Below, in pieces: positions 36,454-45,705 of a stretch of DNA of 64,000 nt. How positions within the stretch are numbered: the stretch's first letter is position 1; each line of letters begins with the position of its first letter. Both the position numbers and the translations under genes were made by a program. This DNA comes from Rhizobium sp. Root274. GTDB lineage: Bacteria > Pseudomonadota > Alphaproteobacteria > Rhizobiales > Rhizobiaceae. Below the pieces are notes generated by a model. That model did not search any database, was not told where the DNA came from, and saw nothing but the letters and a program-made list of their open reading frames with translations. The stretch lies in NCBI RefSeq assembly GCF_001429245.1, contig NZ_LMJE01000001.1, positions 1,483,564 to 1,547,563 on the forward strand. Reading direction: 5' to 3'.

Positions 36454-37482
36454 CTACGCCTCCAGCCCCTTCAGCACGTTCGCCACGTTGAGGCCAATCT
36501 CCGGCACGCCGTAACCGCCCTCCATCAGCGTCAGCACCGGTACTCCGCTTTGAGCGATCATCTCGCCCATCGTGATATAATCCGGGCTTTTCAGCTTGAA
36601 GAAACTGATCGGATCCTGCTCGAAGGTATCGACCCCGAGCGAAACGACGATGGCCTCGGCGCCATAGTCCTTGACGCGCTTGAGGCTGTCTTCGAGCGCT
36701 GCCGACCACGCATCCCAGGGCGTGCCCGAGGGCATCGGATAATTGGCATTCAGACCTTCGCCATCCCCTTCGCCGGTCTCGTCGGCATAACCGAGAAAAT
36801 AGGGGAAGGCATTTTCCGGCTCGCCATGCAGCGAGGCGAAAAAGATGTCGCCCCGGCGATAGGTAATGTCCTGCGTGCCATTGCCGTGGTGGAAGTCGAC
36901 GTCGAGGATCGCGACTTTCTTCGCGCCGTGATCGAGCAGGCGTTGCGCTGCGACGGCGGCATTGTTGATGAAGCAGTAGCCGCCGAAGAGATCGCGCCCG
37001 GCATGGTGACCCGGCGGGCGGCAGAGCGAAAAGGCGAAGCGGTTGCCGGCATTCAGCCAGTCAGCACCGGATAGTGCCACATCCATCGAGGCGATCGCGG
37101 CTTCATAGGTGCCCTTTGAGATCGAGGTTTCCGCCGAATTGGTGTAGTAGCCGACCGCGCCGTCGATATGCTTGGGCACGCGGCCCGTCTGGCTGCGGCG
37201 GCACGGGAAGGACGTCGGGATCGCCTCGCCCTCAAAGCCATGCGCCTCCCAGCGGTCCCAGCAGGTCTTCAGGAATTCGAGATAGCCGGCGTCATGCACC
37301 TTGAGCGCCGTCTCCAGCCCATGCTCGTCCGGCGCCTCGACGTCGGTAAACCCTGCTTGCTTGACAGCCGCCAGCACCCATTCGGCGCGGAACGGCCCCT
37401 CGAAGGGCTTTACCAGCAGGCCGCCATGCAGCTCGGTCTTCGCATCCCTCAGCTTGTGCTTTTCCGAATAATAGACACGCAT
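36454..37482 (-). CDS. Acetylpolyamine amidohydrolase / class II histone deacetylase family
   Basis: 342 residues. The deacetylase signature is complete: RPPGHHAG with the paired His159/His160, the zinc ligands Asp196 and His198 in LDVDFHHGNGTQD, and the third ligand in LGVDTFEQDP, with the catalytic tyrosine region EGGYG near the C-terminus. Bacterial members remove acetyl groups from polyamines. ATG 37482 has GAGGGA upstream; the longer frame to 37776 is not homologous. It is convergent with the CHASE2 gene and divergent from a TetR gene. Confidence 0.9.
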   Translation of the reverse strand: MRVYYSEKHKLRDAKTELHGGLLVKPFEGPFRAEWVLAAVKQAGFTDVEAPDEHGLETALKVHDAGYLEFLKTCWDRWEAHGFEGEAIPTSFPCRRSQTGRVPKHIDGAVGYYTNSAETSISKGTYEAAIASMDVALSGADWLNAGNRFAFSLCRPPGHHAGRDLFGGYCFINNAAVAAQRLLDHGAKKVAILDVDFHHGNGTQDITYRRGDIFFASLHGEPENAFPYFLGYADETGEGDGEGLNANYPMPSGTPWDAWSAALEDSLKRVKDYGAEAIVVSLGVDTFEQDPISFFKLKSPDYITMGEMIAQSGVPVLTLMEGGYGVPEIGLNVANVLKGLEA

Positions 37483-37649
37483 CTCGTTCCCTCGTTCTTG
37501 CCCGCGTTCGGTGCTGCGGAGCTTCCGTTTTGGCAAGCCTAACGCCGGCTGATGGGCGACGGCAAGCGTCCAACAAAGTGATTTTGGTCGAACGACCAGA
37601 TTCCGCCAGCAAACAGGGGACTTGACGGTTCTACTAGATAGAGATATTT

Positions 37650-37665
37650 GGAAACGATCGTTTCC
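37650..37665. promoter_or_regulatory. 16-bp perfect palindrome, probable TetR operator
   Basis: GGAAACGATCGTTTCC lies 20 bases before the TetR start, downstream of TTGACG (37622-37627) with a weak -10 at about 37645. Autoregulation by the adjacent TetR protein is the simplest reading. Confidence 0.65.
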
Positions 37666-37684
37666 TAATTCTGCGGAACTCGCA

Positions 37685-38296
37685 ATGTCTGACACAGCCC
37701 TCTTTGTTCGCTCCGCCGGCCGGCCCCGCGCCTTCGAGATTGATGCGGCACTCGATGCCGCGATCACGGTGTTCACCGAGCGCGGCTATCACGGCACCTC
37801 GATCACCGACCTCAAAGCGGCGATGGGGCTAACGGCGGGCAGCATCTACAAGGCGTTCAAGGATAAGAAGGCGATCTTTCTCGCCGCCTTCGACCGCTAC
37901 AAGCAGGTGCGCACAGCCCTTCTCTCCGAAAAGCTCGCGCAAGCCTCGACCGGCCGTGACCAGGTGCGCGCCATCCTGCAGTTTTACGCCGACGCCGCCT
38001 GCGGCGAGACCGGGCGGCGCGGATGCCTCGCGATCGGGGCTGCCGTCGAGCTTGCCCTTTTCGACGCCGATGTGGCCGAGCGGGTCGCACGCGGACATGC
38101 CGTGACCCTCGCCCAGATCGAAGGTTTCCTGACGACCGGCCAAGCCGACGGCTCCGTCTCACGCAGCATCGACATTCCGACCACCGCGCTTGCCATTTTC
38201 TCCTTCCTCCAGGGCATCCGCATCGCCGGCAAGTCCGGCCAGGAGTCGGGCCGTACCCGGGCTGCGGCCGATGCCATTCTAACCATCCTCGACTGA
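37685..38296 (+). CDS. TetR family transcriptional regulator
   Basis: 203 residues. The helix-turn-helix is at about 22-66 (ITVFTERGYHGTSITDLKAAMG, then GSIYKAFKDKKAIF), followed by an all-helical ligand domain. ATG 37685 is chosen because the upstream in-frame sequence from 37622 would run through the promoter and operator palindrome. It precedes an MFS transporter gene, its likely target, in the usual regulator-exporter arrangement. Confidence 0.88.
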   Translation: MSDTALFVRSAGRPRAFEIDAALDAAITVFTERGYHGTSITDLKAAMGLTAGSIYKAFKDKKAIFLAAFDRYKQVRTALLSEKLAQASTGRDQVRAILQFYADAACGETGRRGCLAIGAAVELALFDADVAERVARGHAVTLAQIEGFLTTGQADGSVSRSIDIPTTALAIFSFLQGIRIAGKSGQESGRTRAAADAILTILD

Positions 38297-38342
38297 TCCT
38301 CCCATGCCTTCGTCCTCCCCCTCCTCCCCCGGATTCCGTGCC

Positions 38343-39572
38343 ATGACCCAGACCTCCTCCACCGCCGAACCTGCCCTTCCCCTCCCTCACGCCGCGAGCG
38401 CCCAAGGTCTCTCGACCGGGCTCACCTTCATCATGGCCGCCGCCTGCGGCCTCATCGCTGCCAATCTCTATTATGCCCAGCCGCTTGCCGGTCCGATTGC
38501 CGAAGCCATCGGGCTGCCGCTGCATGCAAGCGGGCTGATCGTCACGCTCACCCAGGTCGGCTACGGCCTCGGACTGCTGTTCCTCGTGCCGCTCGGCGAT
38601 CTCGTTGAAAACCGCAAGCTGATCCTGATCATGATGGGCGTGGTCACCGCCGCGCTGATCGCCGCCGGTCTTGCCACCACGCCGCTGCCGTTCCTCGCAG
38701 CTTCCCTGTCGATTGGGCTCGGCGCCGTCGCCGTGCAGATGATCGTGCCCTTCGCCGCGGGCCTTGCCCCGGATCACGCGCGCGGAAAGGTCGTCGGCAA
38801 TGTCATGAGCGGACTGATGGTCGGCATCATGATGGCGCGGCCGATCGCGAGCCTCGTTGCGAAACTTGGCTCCTGGCACACGATCTTCTTTCTCTCGGCT
38901 GCCGTCATGGTGGCGCTCGGCGCGCTTCTCGCCGCCAAGCTGCCGCGGCGCGTTCCAAAGACCCATCTCGGCTATGTCGCACTGATCGGCTCGATGGGGC
39001 GGCTGCTCACGACGCAGAAAGTGTTGCAGCGGCGTGCGGCCTATCAGGCGTTCCAGTTCTCCGCCTTCAGCCTCTTCTGGACGGTCACGCCGCTTTATCT
39101 CGCAAGCCCTGCCTTCGGCCTGACGCAGACCGGCATTGCGCTTTTTGCCCTCGCGGGCGTTGCCGGCGCCGTCGCCTCGCCGATTGCCGGACGGCTTGCC
39201 GACCGGGGTCTCTCCCGCCCCGCCACCGCCTTCGGTCTGTCGAGCGTGCTGGCAGCCTTCCTCATGACCCTGGTCACACCCGAGGGATCATGGATCGCGC
39301 TTGCCCTTCTGACGCTTGCCGCCGTGCTCCTCGATTTCGGCGTCACCACCACGCTGGTCACCGGCCAGCGCGCCATTTATGGGCTCGGTGCCGAGTTGCG
39401 CAGCCGGCTGAACGGGCTGTTCATGGCGATCTTCTTTACAGGCGGTGCCATCGGGTCCGCGGTCGGCGCCTATAGCTATGCCCATGGCGGATGGGCTGCG
39501 GCAGCGCTTGTCGGAGCGGCCTTGCCCACAGCGGCACTGCTCGTCTTTCTCACCGAGTTCCGCAGACGCTGA
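38343..39572 (+). CDS. MFS transporter
   Basis: About 409 residues with twelve helices. It opens with a helix carrying AAACGLIAANLYYAQPL, characteristic of the YtbD/AraJ-like branch of the family, and has the loop GDLVENRKL and a second-half GRLADRGLS. ATG 38304, thirteen codons earlier, is an alternative start. It follows the TetR gene directly and is likely a drug or metabolite exporter under TetR control. A GC-rich hairpin follows. Confidence 0.85.
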   Translation: MTQTSSTAEPALPLPHAASAQGLSTGLTFIMAAACGLIAANLYYAQPLAGPIAEAIGLPLHASGLIVTLTQVGYGLGLLFLVPLGDLVENRKLILIMMGVVTAALIAAGLATTPLPFLAASLSIGLGAVAVQMIVPFAAGLAPDHARGKVVGNVMSGLMVGIMMARPIASLVAKLGSWHTIFFLSAAVMVALGALLAAKLPRRVPKTHLGYVALIGSMGRLLTTQKVLQRRAAYQAFQFSAFSLFWTVTPLYLASPAFGLTQTGIALFALAGVAGAVASPIAGRLADRGLSRPATAFGLSSVLAAFLMTLVTPEGSWIALALLTLAAVLLDFGVTTTLVTGQRAIYGLGAELRSRLNGLFMAIFFTGGAIGSAVGAYSYAHGGWAAAALVGAALPTAALLVFLTEFRRR

Positions 39573-39604
39573 CCCGCGCCGCGCGAACCCTGCATTCGAA
39601 ACCC

Positions 39605-39648
39605 AAAGGGGCGGCCTCCAGGTCCCAAGACCCGAAAACCGCCCCTTC
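39605..39648. terminator. GC-rich hairpin between convergent genes
   Basis: AAGGGGCGG pairs with CCGCCCCTT. There is no T-run on the plus strand and only a short one on the minus strand, so its strength as a terminator is doubtful. Confidence 0.45.
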
Positions 39649-39673
39649 CCCCCGGCCCCCGCCGTAGTCGAAC

Positions 39674-40042
39674 TTATTCGGTCAGATTGATCTGTTCTGT
39701 CTGGCCACCTTCGCAGGTGTAGCAGCAGTCTTCGCAGGTCTCGGCATTTTCCGGCCCGACGCCCCAGTAGCTCTCCTTGTCGCCGGAAATCCAGGCGCCG
39801 TAGCAGATCTTCTCGCCTTCGTCGCAGGAGAGCGGAATCTCCTTGGTCTCACCATCGTCGAGATAAAAGACCTGGTTGTTGCCCGGCCAGACATAGTCGC
39901 GGTCCTGGCTGTACAACTCGACCTCGACCGCGTTCGGATGATCGTTGCGCATGACAAAGGTCACATCTGCGGCAAAGGCCGGCGCGACGGCGGACAGCGC
40001 CAGCCCTGCAGCCAAGCCGATCATTGTCCTGCGTCTTGCCAT
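39674..40042 (-). CDS. Small exported cysteine-containing protein
   Basis: 122 residues with a clear signal peptide (MARRRTMIGLAAGLAL to AFA). The mature part contains strands typical of a small beta domain (TFVMRNDHPNAVEVELYSQD) and a C-terminal cysteine cluster CEDCCYTC preceded by two further cysteines, suited to disulphides or metal binding in the periplasm. I do not recognise a named family. ATG 40042 has a purine run upstream. A second ATG is at codon 7. Confidence 0.72.
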   Translation of the reverse strand: MARRRTMIGLAAGLALSAVAPAFAADVTFVMRNDHPNAVEVELYSQDRDYVWPGNNQVFYLDDGETKEIPLSCDEGEKICYGAWISGDKESYWGVGPENAETCEDCCYTCEGGQTEQINLTE

Positions 40043-40152
40043 GCTTGCCCCCTCTGCCCAAAAAAGCCTATTGGGGCGGGACCATAAACATATGGAAACG
40101 CTTATGGAAAGGGTGAACCCGGACGTTTTTTGGGCTGAATGTCCGGCAGCCT

Positions 40153-40671
40153 TCAACCCAATCGCTTGTAGAAGATCACGGTGTCGCAGAAGCGCCCGTC
40201 CGGGTAGAGCGCATAGTCCGGAATTTCGCCCGAGCGTTGCCAGCCGAGCTTCTCGTAGATCCTCTCCGCCAGCTCCCCTTTCGCCGTGTCAAGCACCAGC
40301 AGCTTGCGCCCTGCCTGCGCTGCTCCCGCTTCGGCTGCCGTCATCAACGCGGTCGAAAGACCATTTCCGCGTGCTGCCCGATGCACGAGCAGCTTCATCA
40401 GATCGGCCCGATGCGGCTGATTGGGCTTCAGCGCAAAACCGATCTGCACCGTACCCACGAGCCGGTCTTCAACGAAGGCGCCGTAGAGCAGCACCTCACC
40501 GCGCCCAACAGCCTCCGCCACGCCCCGCCAGAACGCGTCGCCCTCCTGCGCGGTGAAGGGCGGCATGAATCCGACCGAGGCATTGTCGGCGATACAATCG
40601 GCCAGCACTTCAGTGAGTGCCGGAATGTGTTCGAGGGCCTCGTTGGCAGAGAGCTGACGGATATCGGGCAT
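40153..40671 (-). CDS. GNAT family N-acetyltransferase
   Basis: 172 residues. The acetyl-CoA motif here is VHRAARGNGLSTALM (R-x-x-G-x-G/A type), followed by LVLDTAKGELAERIYEKLGW. Acceptor unknown. ATG 40671 has GGAAGA upstream; a longer version from 40731 would overlap the preceding gene. It follows the XRE-cupin regulator by 37 bases in the same direction and may share its transcript. Confidence 0.84.
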   Translation of the reverse strand: MPDIRQLSANEALEHIPALTEVLADCIADNASVGFMPPFTAQEGDAFWRGVAEAVGRGEVLLYGAFVEDRLVGTVQIGFALKPNQPHRADLMKLLVHRAARGNGLSTALMTAAEAGAAQAGRKLLVLDTAKGELAERIYEKLGWQRSGEIPDYALYPDGRFCDTVIFYKRLG

Positions 40672-40708
40672 GAGATCTTCCGGGTGCGCGAGTGGCGGGA
40701 TGTGAAGT

Positions 40709-41284
40709 TCAGGGTCCAAGCGCGATGACCACGGCATAGCGGGCCGGCGCGTCGGTCGGGTTATGGTAGGCATGGACGTCGCCGACATTCATGTAGAGGC
40801 AATCGCCCGCCTCCAGCCGGTAGACATCATATCCGACCGTGAGTTCGATGACCCCCTCGAAGACCCAGACATGCTGGGTCTGGCTGCGCCCGGTCGGTCG
40901 GCCGGGAAAACGGACATGGGCATGCGGCGGAAACTCCACTTCGACGATATCCGTGCCGCTGCCCGTTCCCGGCGGCGAGACGGCACGGCGCAGATAACCG
41001 CTTTCCGGATCGCGCCAGACCGGCTGGCGGGCGCGGCGCATCAGTGGATCGGCCGCCTCGCCTTCATCGGCAAAGAAGACGGAAAGCGAGACGCCGAGCG
41101 CCGAACACAGCCGCGCCAGAAGGGCCGCCGTCGGGCTTGCCTCCGCCCGCTCAATGCGGGAAATCATCGCACGGCTGACGCCGGACGCCTCGGCGAGTTG
41201 ATCGAGCGTCAAGGCGCGTTTGACCCGCAGCCCCCTGATGCGCTCGCCCACCGTCTTTTCGAAACCGTCGTCCACATCTTCCAT
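40709..41284 (-). CDS. XRE-family regulator with cupin domain
   Basis: 191 residues. Residues about 12-68 form a helix-turn-helix (LTLDQLAEASGVSRAMISRIE), and the C-terminal cupin (about 105-190: HVWVFEGVIELTVG, GDCLYMNVGDVHAY) is the small-molecule domain. Such proteins regulate amino acid, polyamine or detoxification genes. It is divergent from the MOSC gene and upstream of a GNAT gene; either may be its target. ATG 41284 is chosen over an upstream in-frame start at 41377. Confidence 0.87.
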   Translation of the reverse strand: MEDVDDGFEKTVGERIRGLRVKRALTLDQLAEASGVSRAMISRIERAEASPTAALLARLCSALGVSLSVFFADEGEAADPLMRRARQPVWRDPESGYLRRAVSPPGTGSGTDIVEVEFPPHAHVRFPGRPTGRSQTQHVWVFEGVIELTVGYDVYRLEAGDCLYMNVGDVHAYHNPTDAPARYAVVIALGP

Positions 41285-41388
41285 GATAGTAGAATTGACG
41301 ACTACGATCGTGGAGTCAAGAGCCGGAAATCGGTGGAACACTTCCCCGTGGAAAGGCTTATGGTGACGGGACAGCAAAAGGGAACATC

Positions 41389-42132
41389 ATGCGAAAAATA
41401 GGTCGGGTGGCGGAGCTATGGCGATATCCGGTCAGTTCGGTCGGCGGGCAATCGCTGCCGCAGCTCGACGTTTCCCCCGCCGGCATCGAGGGTGACCGCC
41501 GCTTTGCGCTGTTTGATCCGGCAAACGGGCTTGCGGCCGCGCCTGAGCGGGAGCCACGCTGGCGGCCGGCGCTGTTCCTCGATGCCTTGCGCGACAAGTC
41601 AGCTCTGCTGCCGCAGCTGCGCTTTCCGGATGGCGAGACCTTCTGGCTGGATGATTCTCGGCTAAACCACCGGTTGGAGGCGCATTTCGGCTTTGCCGCG
41701 GGCATCGGAGCTTATGGCGGATTGGATGACGGGGCGGACATGCGTTTCCCCATCGTTTCCAACCGATATGCCCCGGCCGCGCTGCATCTCGTCACCACGG
41801 CCTCGCTCAGGGCTCTGGCCGACGCCGGAACCCTGCCGCCGCTCGACCATCGCCGTTTCCGCCCTTCCGTCCTGATCGAGACGGAAGAGGGCGACGGTTT
41901 CCTTGAGAACGCCTGGATCGGACACGACATCAAAATCGGCGCGACAATGGTTACCGTGACCGAGCCGACCCGCCGCTGCGGCCTGACGATGGTGGCACAG
42001 CCCGCGATCGACGAAGAGCCGCAGGTACTGCGCACGATCATGCGGCACAATGCGCGCAACCTCGGCGTCTATGCGACGGTGCAGGCGCCCGTCACCCTTT
42101 CGGTCGGCGACCCCGTCTATGCCGGGATCTGA
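41389..42132 (+). CDS. MOSC domain protein
   Basis: 247 residues. The N-terminal beta-barrel region (RVAELWRYPVSSVGG, GIEGDRRFALFD) and the MOSC domain with its conserved cysteine in EPTRRCGLTM match the family of molybdenum cofactor sulfurase C-terminal domains; related proteins (YcbX, mARC) detoxify N-hydroxylated compounds. The protein probably binds Moco through the cysteine. Its last 16 bases overlap the end of the convergent FAD-dependent gene. Confidence 0.87.
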   Translation: MRKIGRVAELWRYPVSSVGGQSLPQLDVSPAGIEGDRRFALFDPANGLAAAPEREPRWRPALFLDALRDKSALLPQLRFPDGETFWLDDSRLNHRLEAHFGFAAGIGAYGGLDDGADMRFPIVSNRYAPAALHLVTTASLRALADAGTLPPLDHRRFRPSVLIETEEGDGFLENAWIGHDIKIGATMVTVTEPTRRCGLTMVAQPAIDEEPQVLRTIMRHNARNLGVYATVQAPVTLSVGDPVYAGI

Positions 42133-43814
42133 AACAGCGGTGCCTCGCCCGTCTCGGGTGCAACATCTGCGAGAATGGCCTCGGCCACCGTCTCGCCAAT
42201 CTCGCACGCGCTGGTGATGCCCTGCACAAACGGTTCCTTGTGCAACAGGAAGGCGATGGCCGCGCAATAGAGCCGGTTGTTGAGAGGCCCGTCGATCTTC
42301 GGGCGGTAGTGCTCGTCGACATCGATCCCGCCGGTGCGCACCGTATCGGGTCCACCCTCCAGCGTGTGCAGAGCGCCCGTGCGAGGCGTTGAGGATTCCT
42401 TCACGCCGCCCTGGGCAACGAGGGTCGGGAATGGCAGGTCGGTTGCCGACAGCGTCTCCTGACCGGTCGCATCGATAAATGAGCCGAAGCGATGCTCGAC
42501 GTCACCGACGATGACACGGGCGCCACGCTCCGCGCCGCTCTCATCCGTCTCGATCCGGTAGTCGTCCCCAAGCTTCAGGATATCCAGCTTGCCCGCACGC
42601 GAGAGGGCCAGCAGGCGTCGGATGGAGGTGAGCGGCACCGTCGCATAATCGTCGATGAAGATCGTCTTGAAGTGTTTGTGGAAGCGCTTCAGGTCCTCTT
42701 CGTTCAGATGGGGAATGACGCGCGCAACAATCTCGTGGGTGATCAGGATCGCATAGCGCCAGGGCACCGTATATTCTTTCACCCTGTTGTCTTCGACTTC
42801 CGCCAGATTGCGCGCCGCCCAGACGAAGGGATCAGACTCGATGCGGTCGGCGTAGTAAGCCGCAGCAAACGTCTCGACCGTCAGCTGCGACAGCCCGATG
42901 CGCGCCGCATAGTCGGGGTCGGCGGTGACGATTTCCCGGCGGAACAGCTCGAAGACATCATCGAGCAGATCATGGCGGCCGGTCGCAATCAAGGCATCGA
43001 TCGCCTCGTTCGTGCAGACCTTCGGCGTCTCATAGGGCAGCGGACAATAGAAGTCTGCTTCGGGCAACACGCCCTTGCGCGACATCATCGTCGCGTGGAA
43101 TTCCTCGGTTCCCTCGGCCGGCTGATATTGCAGATCACCCGCCACATCGGCGTAGAACATGCCCCGCGCGGTTGCCACCGTCATCAGCGCATCAATGCTG
43201 CTGAGCGAGGTGCCGAGAATGCCGACGCGTTCGTTTCGCACCGTTTTCAAGGCCGTTGCCGGCCAGGGCGAGACGAAATAGCCGGGCCGGATCTCCGTTG
43301 TCTCCGGCCAGTTATGACCTGTCGCCATGACAACATGGTCGTAGAGCGCATCATGCCGACCATCCGGATTTTCGACGCCGAGCCGGATCTGCTCTGCCTG
43401 CAGTTCGATATCGATGACCTTGTGACGACCAAACACATTGACGACATGGCCTTTTTCGGCAGCCGCCAGACAGAGCCTCTGGAACTGTTCCTGCATATAG
43501 TCGCCAAGGACCACGCGCGGATAGAATTCCCGCTCGTCGATTGCTGTGCGCTGGATGCCCAGCTGCAGCAACCGATCATCGCTTTGCCGCCGCAGCCAGT
43601 CGACCAGCGTCTCCGCAAAGGCCGGCAGCTCGATGCTCGGGATGTTCGACAGCATCGCCGGGTCATTGACGTCGGGGTGGTAGGGCGTTCCCTTTCCCGG
43701 TTCTCCCTCGGCCTCGTAAAGCGTGATCGACAGGGGAACGGTCGAGCCAATCAAATGTTTGAACGTATAGAGGCCGGTCGGACCCGTGCCGATGATCGCG
43801 ATTCTGGGATGCAT
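42117..43814 (-). CDS. FAD/NAD(P)-binding protein
   Basis: 565 residues. The N-terminal dinucleotide-binding motif is IAIIGTGPTGLYT (5-17), followed by the family's YEAEGEPGKGTPYHPD segment and a second nucleotide-binding-like VGILGTSLSS (near 206). The C-terminal region has FIDATGQ and NRLYCAAIAFL. It belongs to the FAD-NAD(P)-binding (HI0933/YdhS-like) group found near stress or antibiotic-related genes. No redox partner is adjacent. ATG 43814 precedes the Rossmann motif directly; upstream in-frame sequence is unlike the family. Confidence 0.85.
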   Translation of the reverse strand: MHPRIAIIGTGPTGLYTFKHLIGSTVPLSITLYEAEGEPGKGTPYHPDVNDPAMLSNIPSIELPAFAETLVDWLRRQSDDRLLQLGIQRTAIDEREFYPRVVLGDYMQEQFQRLCLAAAEKGHVVNVFGRHKVIDIELQAEQIRLGVENPDGRHDALYDHVVMATGHNWPETTEIRPGYFVSPWPATALKTVRNERVGILGTSLSSIDALMTVATARGMFYADVAGDLQYQPAEGTEEFHATMMSRKGVLPEADFYCPLPYETPKVCTNEAIDALIATGRHDLLDDVFELFRREIVTADPDYAARIGLSQLTVETFAAAYYADRIESDPFVWAARNLAEVEDNRVKEYTVPWRYAILITHEIVARVIPHLNEEDLKRFHKHFKTIFIDDYATVPLTSIRRLLALSRAGKLDILKLGDDYRIETDESGAERGARVIVGDVEHRFGSFIDATGQETLSATDLPFPTLVAQGGVKESSTPRTGALHTLEGGPDTVRTGGIDVDEHYRPKIDGPLNNRLYCAAIAFLLHKEPFVQGITSACEIGETVAEAILADVAPETGEAPLFQIPA

Positions 43815-43980
43815 GTGGTTCTCGCTGCCGTGCGAGGGATCTCGCATGCGGTTACGGTAGAATGTGCGATGCCGCCCCAAGGTTCCCGGCCTTCACGGCA
43901 CAACTCCCGCGATGTGCTCCGGAACAATTCGGCTAGCTGCGCCCTTTTCCTGTCATGACAACCAGCCGGAGGATATCCCG

Positions 43981-44211
43981 ATGATTTCTGCAGATCAGAT
44001 TCGCGAACACATGGAAGTACGCGGCCTTGACGGCGCCCATGTCGGCACCGTCGATCACATGGACGGCGAAAGCCGCATCAAGCTCACCCGCACCGATTCG
44101 ATGGACGGCCAGCACCACTACATTCCGCTGGACTGGGTCGATCACATCGACGAGCACGTGCACCTGTCGAAGAATTCGGACGACGTGAAGCGCGACTGGT
44201 CGGTCAACTGA
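43981..44211 (+). CDS. DUF2171 family protein
   Basis: A 76-residue protein with the PRC-barrel-like DUF2171 pattern: IREHMEVRGLDGAHVGTVDH, then DGQHHYIPLDWVDHID. GGAGGA stands eight bases before the ATG and a terminator follows the stop. Rhizobial copies are frequently in stress-induced small genes; no molecular function is established. Confidence 0.85.
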   Translation: MISADQIREHMEVRGLDGAHVGTVDHMDGESRIKLTRTDSMDGQHHYIPLDWVDHIDEHVHLSKNSDDVKRDWSVN

Positions 44212-44245
44212 TCGACCTGGCTGGCATGATGCCGGCAAACCGAGA

Positions 44246-44282
44246 GGGCCGTTCCGCGGTAGCGTGACGGCCCTTTTCTTTG
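44246..44282 (+). terminator. Rho-independent terminator
   Basis: GGGCCGT and ACGGCCC form the stem, followed by TTTTCTTT. It closes the DUF2171 gene. Confidence 0.82.
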
Positions 44283-44295
44283 TCTGGACGGAGGC

Positions 44296-44697
44296 TCAGC
44301 CGCCGACCTGGGCGATCCAGTCGGGCAGGCTGTAATAGTTGGAGATACGAGCGACCTTGCCGTCGCGGATCTCGAAAAAGGCGCCGGCCGGCAGGCGGTA
44401 GGTCTGGCCGTTTGCTTCCGGCAGGCCCTCGTCGGTTGCCAGATAGGTGCCGTTGACGATGAATTCGGCCGCACCCCGCGTCCCGTCCTCGTTCACCATC
44501 ACCACCATGTCGGTCAGCTCTTCCTTGTAGCAGCGGTTCATGTGATCCATGAACTTGCCAAAGGCTTCCTTCCCCGTCTGGCGTGCTCCCTGGTTGATGT
44601 CATGGGCAACGTCGTCGGTCAAAAGCGCGAGGAAACGGTCCATGTCGCCGGCATTGAAGGCATCGTAATAGGCGCGGATGGTGTCAGCGGCGGTCAT
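44296..44697 (-). CDS. Ketosteroid isomerase-like (SnoaL/NTF2-fold) protein
   Basis: 133 residues with the NTF2-like fold: helices ADTIRAYYDAFNAGDMDRFLALL, then DDVAHDINQG and strands ending GKVARISNYYS. This is the ketosteroid-isomerase-related group of small enzymes or binding proteins. ATG 44697 has GGAG about eight bases upstream. It shares a promoter region with the divergent GNAT gene at 44779. Role unknown. Confidence 0.83.
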   Translation of the reverse strand: MTAADTIRAYYDAFNAGDMDRFLALLTDDVAHDINQGARQTGKEAFGKFMDHMNRCYKEELTDMVVMVNEDGTRGAAEFIVNGTYLATDEGLPEANGQTYRLPAGAFFEIRDGKVARISNYYSLPDWIAQVGG

Positions 44698-44778
44698 CAA
44701 TCACTCCTCGTCGTGGAACTGCTTTCGTCGTATGGGCTTGAGCGGTATAACCGCTCGGCAACGGACTGAACACACTCT

Positions 44779-45372
44779 ATGGCGCTTACCATCCAATCCT
44801 TTTCCGGCAGCGACGCCGCGCCCTTTTTCGGCGACCTGGCGCGGCTTAGAACCACCGTCTTCCGCGCCTTTCCTTATCTCTACGAGGGAAATCCCGCTTA
44901 CGAGCAGACGTATCTCTCGACTTATGCGAAATCGGAAGGCTCGATCTTCGTGCTGGCGATCGATGATGGCACCGTCGTCGGCGCCTCGACGGGAACGCCG
45001 ATGATGTCAGAGACAGAGGAGGTGCAGGCGCCGTTCCTCGCAGCCGGCCTCGATCCTGCCCAGTATTTCTATTTCGGCGAAAGCGTCCTCCTGCCCGCCT
45101 ATCGCGGACGCGGCATTGGCGTCGCCTTCTTTGACGGCCGCGAGGCCCAGGCGAAAAAACTCGACCTGCGCTACTGCACCTTCTGCGCCGTTGAGCGTCC
45201 AGCAAACCACCCGAGCCGCCCGGCCGACTACCAACCGCTCGACGCCTTCTGGCAAAAGCGCGGCTACACCCATCATCCAGAACTTGTCACGGCCTTCTCC
45301 TGGCGTGACCTCGATGAGGCCGAGGAGAGCCCGAAGCCGCTGTCTTTCTGGATCCGGGATCTGGGCGCGTGA
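44779..45372 (+). CDS. GNAT family N-acetyltransferase
   Basis: 197 residues with GNAT motif A AYRGRGIGVAFFDGRE (about 113-128). The sequence TYLSTYAKSEGSIFVLA before it and CAVERPANHPSRPADY after it point to a large-substrate subgroup. Upstream lies a divergent SnoaL-like gene; downstream begins a toxin-antitoxin pair. Substrate unknown. Confidence 0.84.
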   Translation: MALTIQSFSGSDAAPFFGDLARLRTTVFRAFPYLYEGNPAYEQTYLSTYAKSEGSIFVLAIDDGTVVGASTGTPMMSETEEVQAPFLAAGLDPAQYFYFGESVLLPAYRGRGIGVAFFDGREAQAKKLDLRYCTFCAVERPANHPSRPADYQPLDAFWQKRGYTHHPELVTAFSWRDLDEAEESPKPLSFWIRDLGA

Positions 45373-45439
45373 TCTCAGCATGCTGGCGCAAAACGAATGG
45401 GCGCGCTATGATGGTGAGGCACAGAGCGGAGCAAAGCCG

Positions 45440-45703
45440 ATGCCTGCCCTCACCACGATGACGATCGAACTCAGCCAGGATGTGAAGGACAAGCTCGACG
45501 CGCTTGCGTCCGGCACGGAGCAAAGCAGCACGCGCCTCGCCAGTGAGGCAGTCGGCACCTTCGTCGAAGAAGAATTCGCCCTTCGAGACGCGATCGAACG
45601 AGGCAAGGAAGATGGTCGCGCGGGCAGGGTCGTCTCCCATTCGCGGGCGATAGCCGACATGCGGGACGCCATCGACGCGGCGCGCCGGAACCGGGCGAAA
45701 TAG
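45440..45703 (+). CDS. ParD/RHH-type antitoxin
   Basis: 87 residues. The N-terminal ribbon-helix-helix is MTIELSQDVKDKLDALASGT, RLASEAVGTFVEE, followed by an acidic, helical C-terminal toxin-binding tail. It begins the operon and is followed two bases later by the ParE-like toxin gene. Antitoxins of this shape bind the toxin and autoregulate the promoter; the start might lie at the methionine of MTIEL. Confidence 0.85.
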   Translation: MPALTTMTIELSQDVKDKLDALASGTEQSSTRLASEAVGTFVEEEFALRDAIERGKEDGRAGRVVSHSRAIADMRDAIDAARRNRAK

Positions 45704-45705
45704 CG

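Noticed and set aside
42492..43958. 488-codon plus-strand frame
   Set aside because: Antisense of the FAD/NAD(P)-binding gene.
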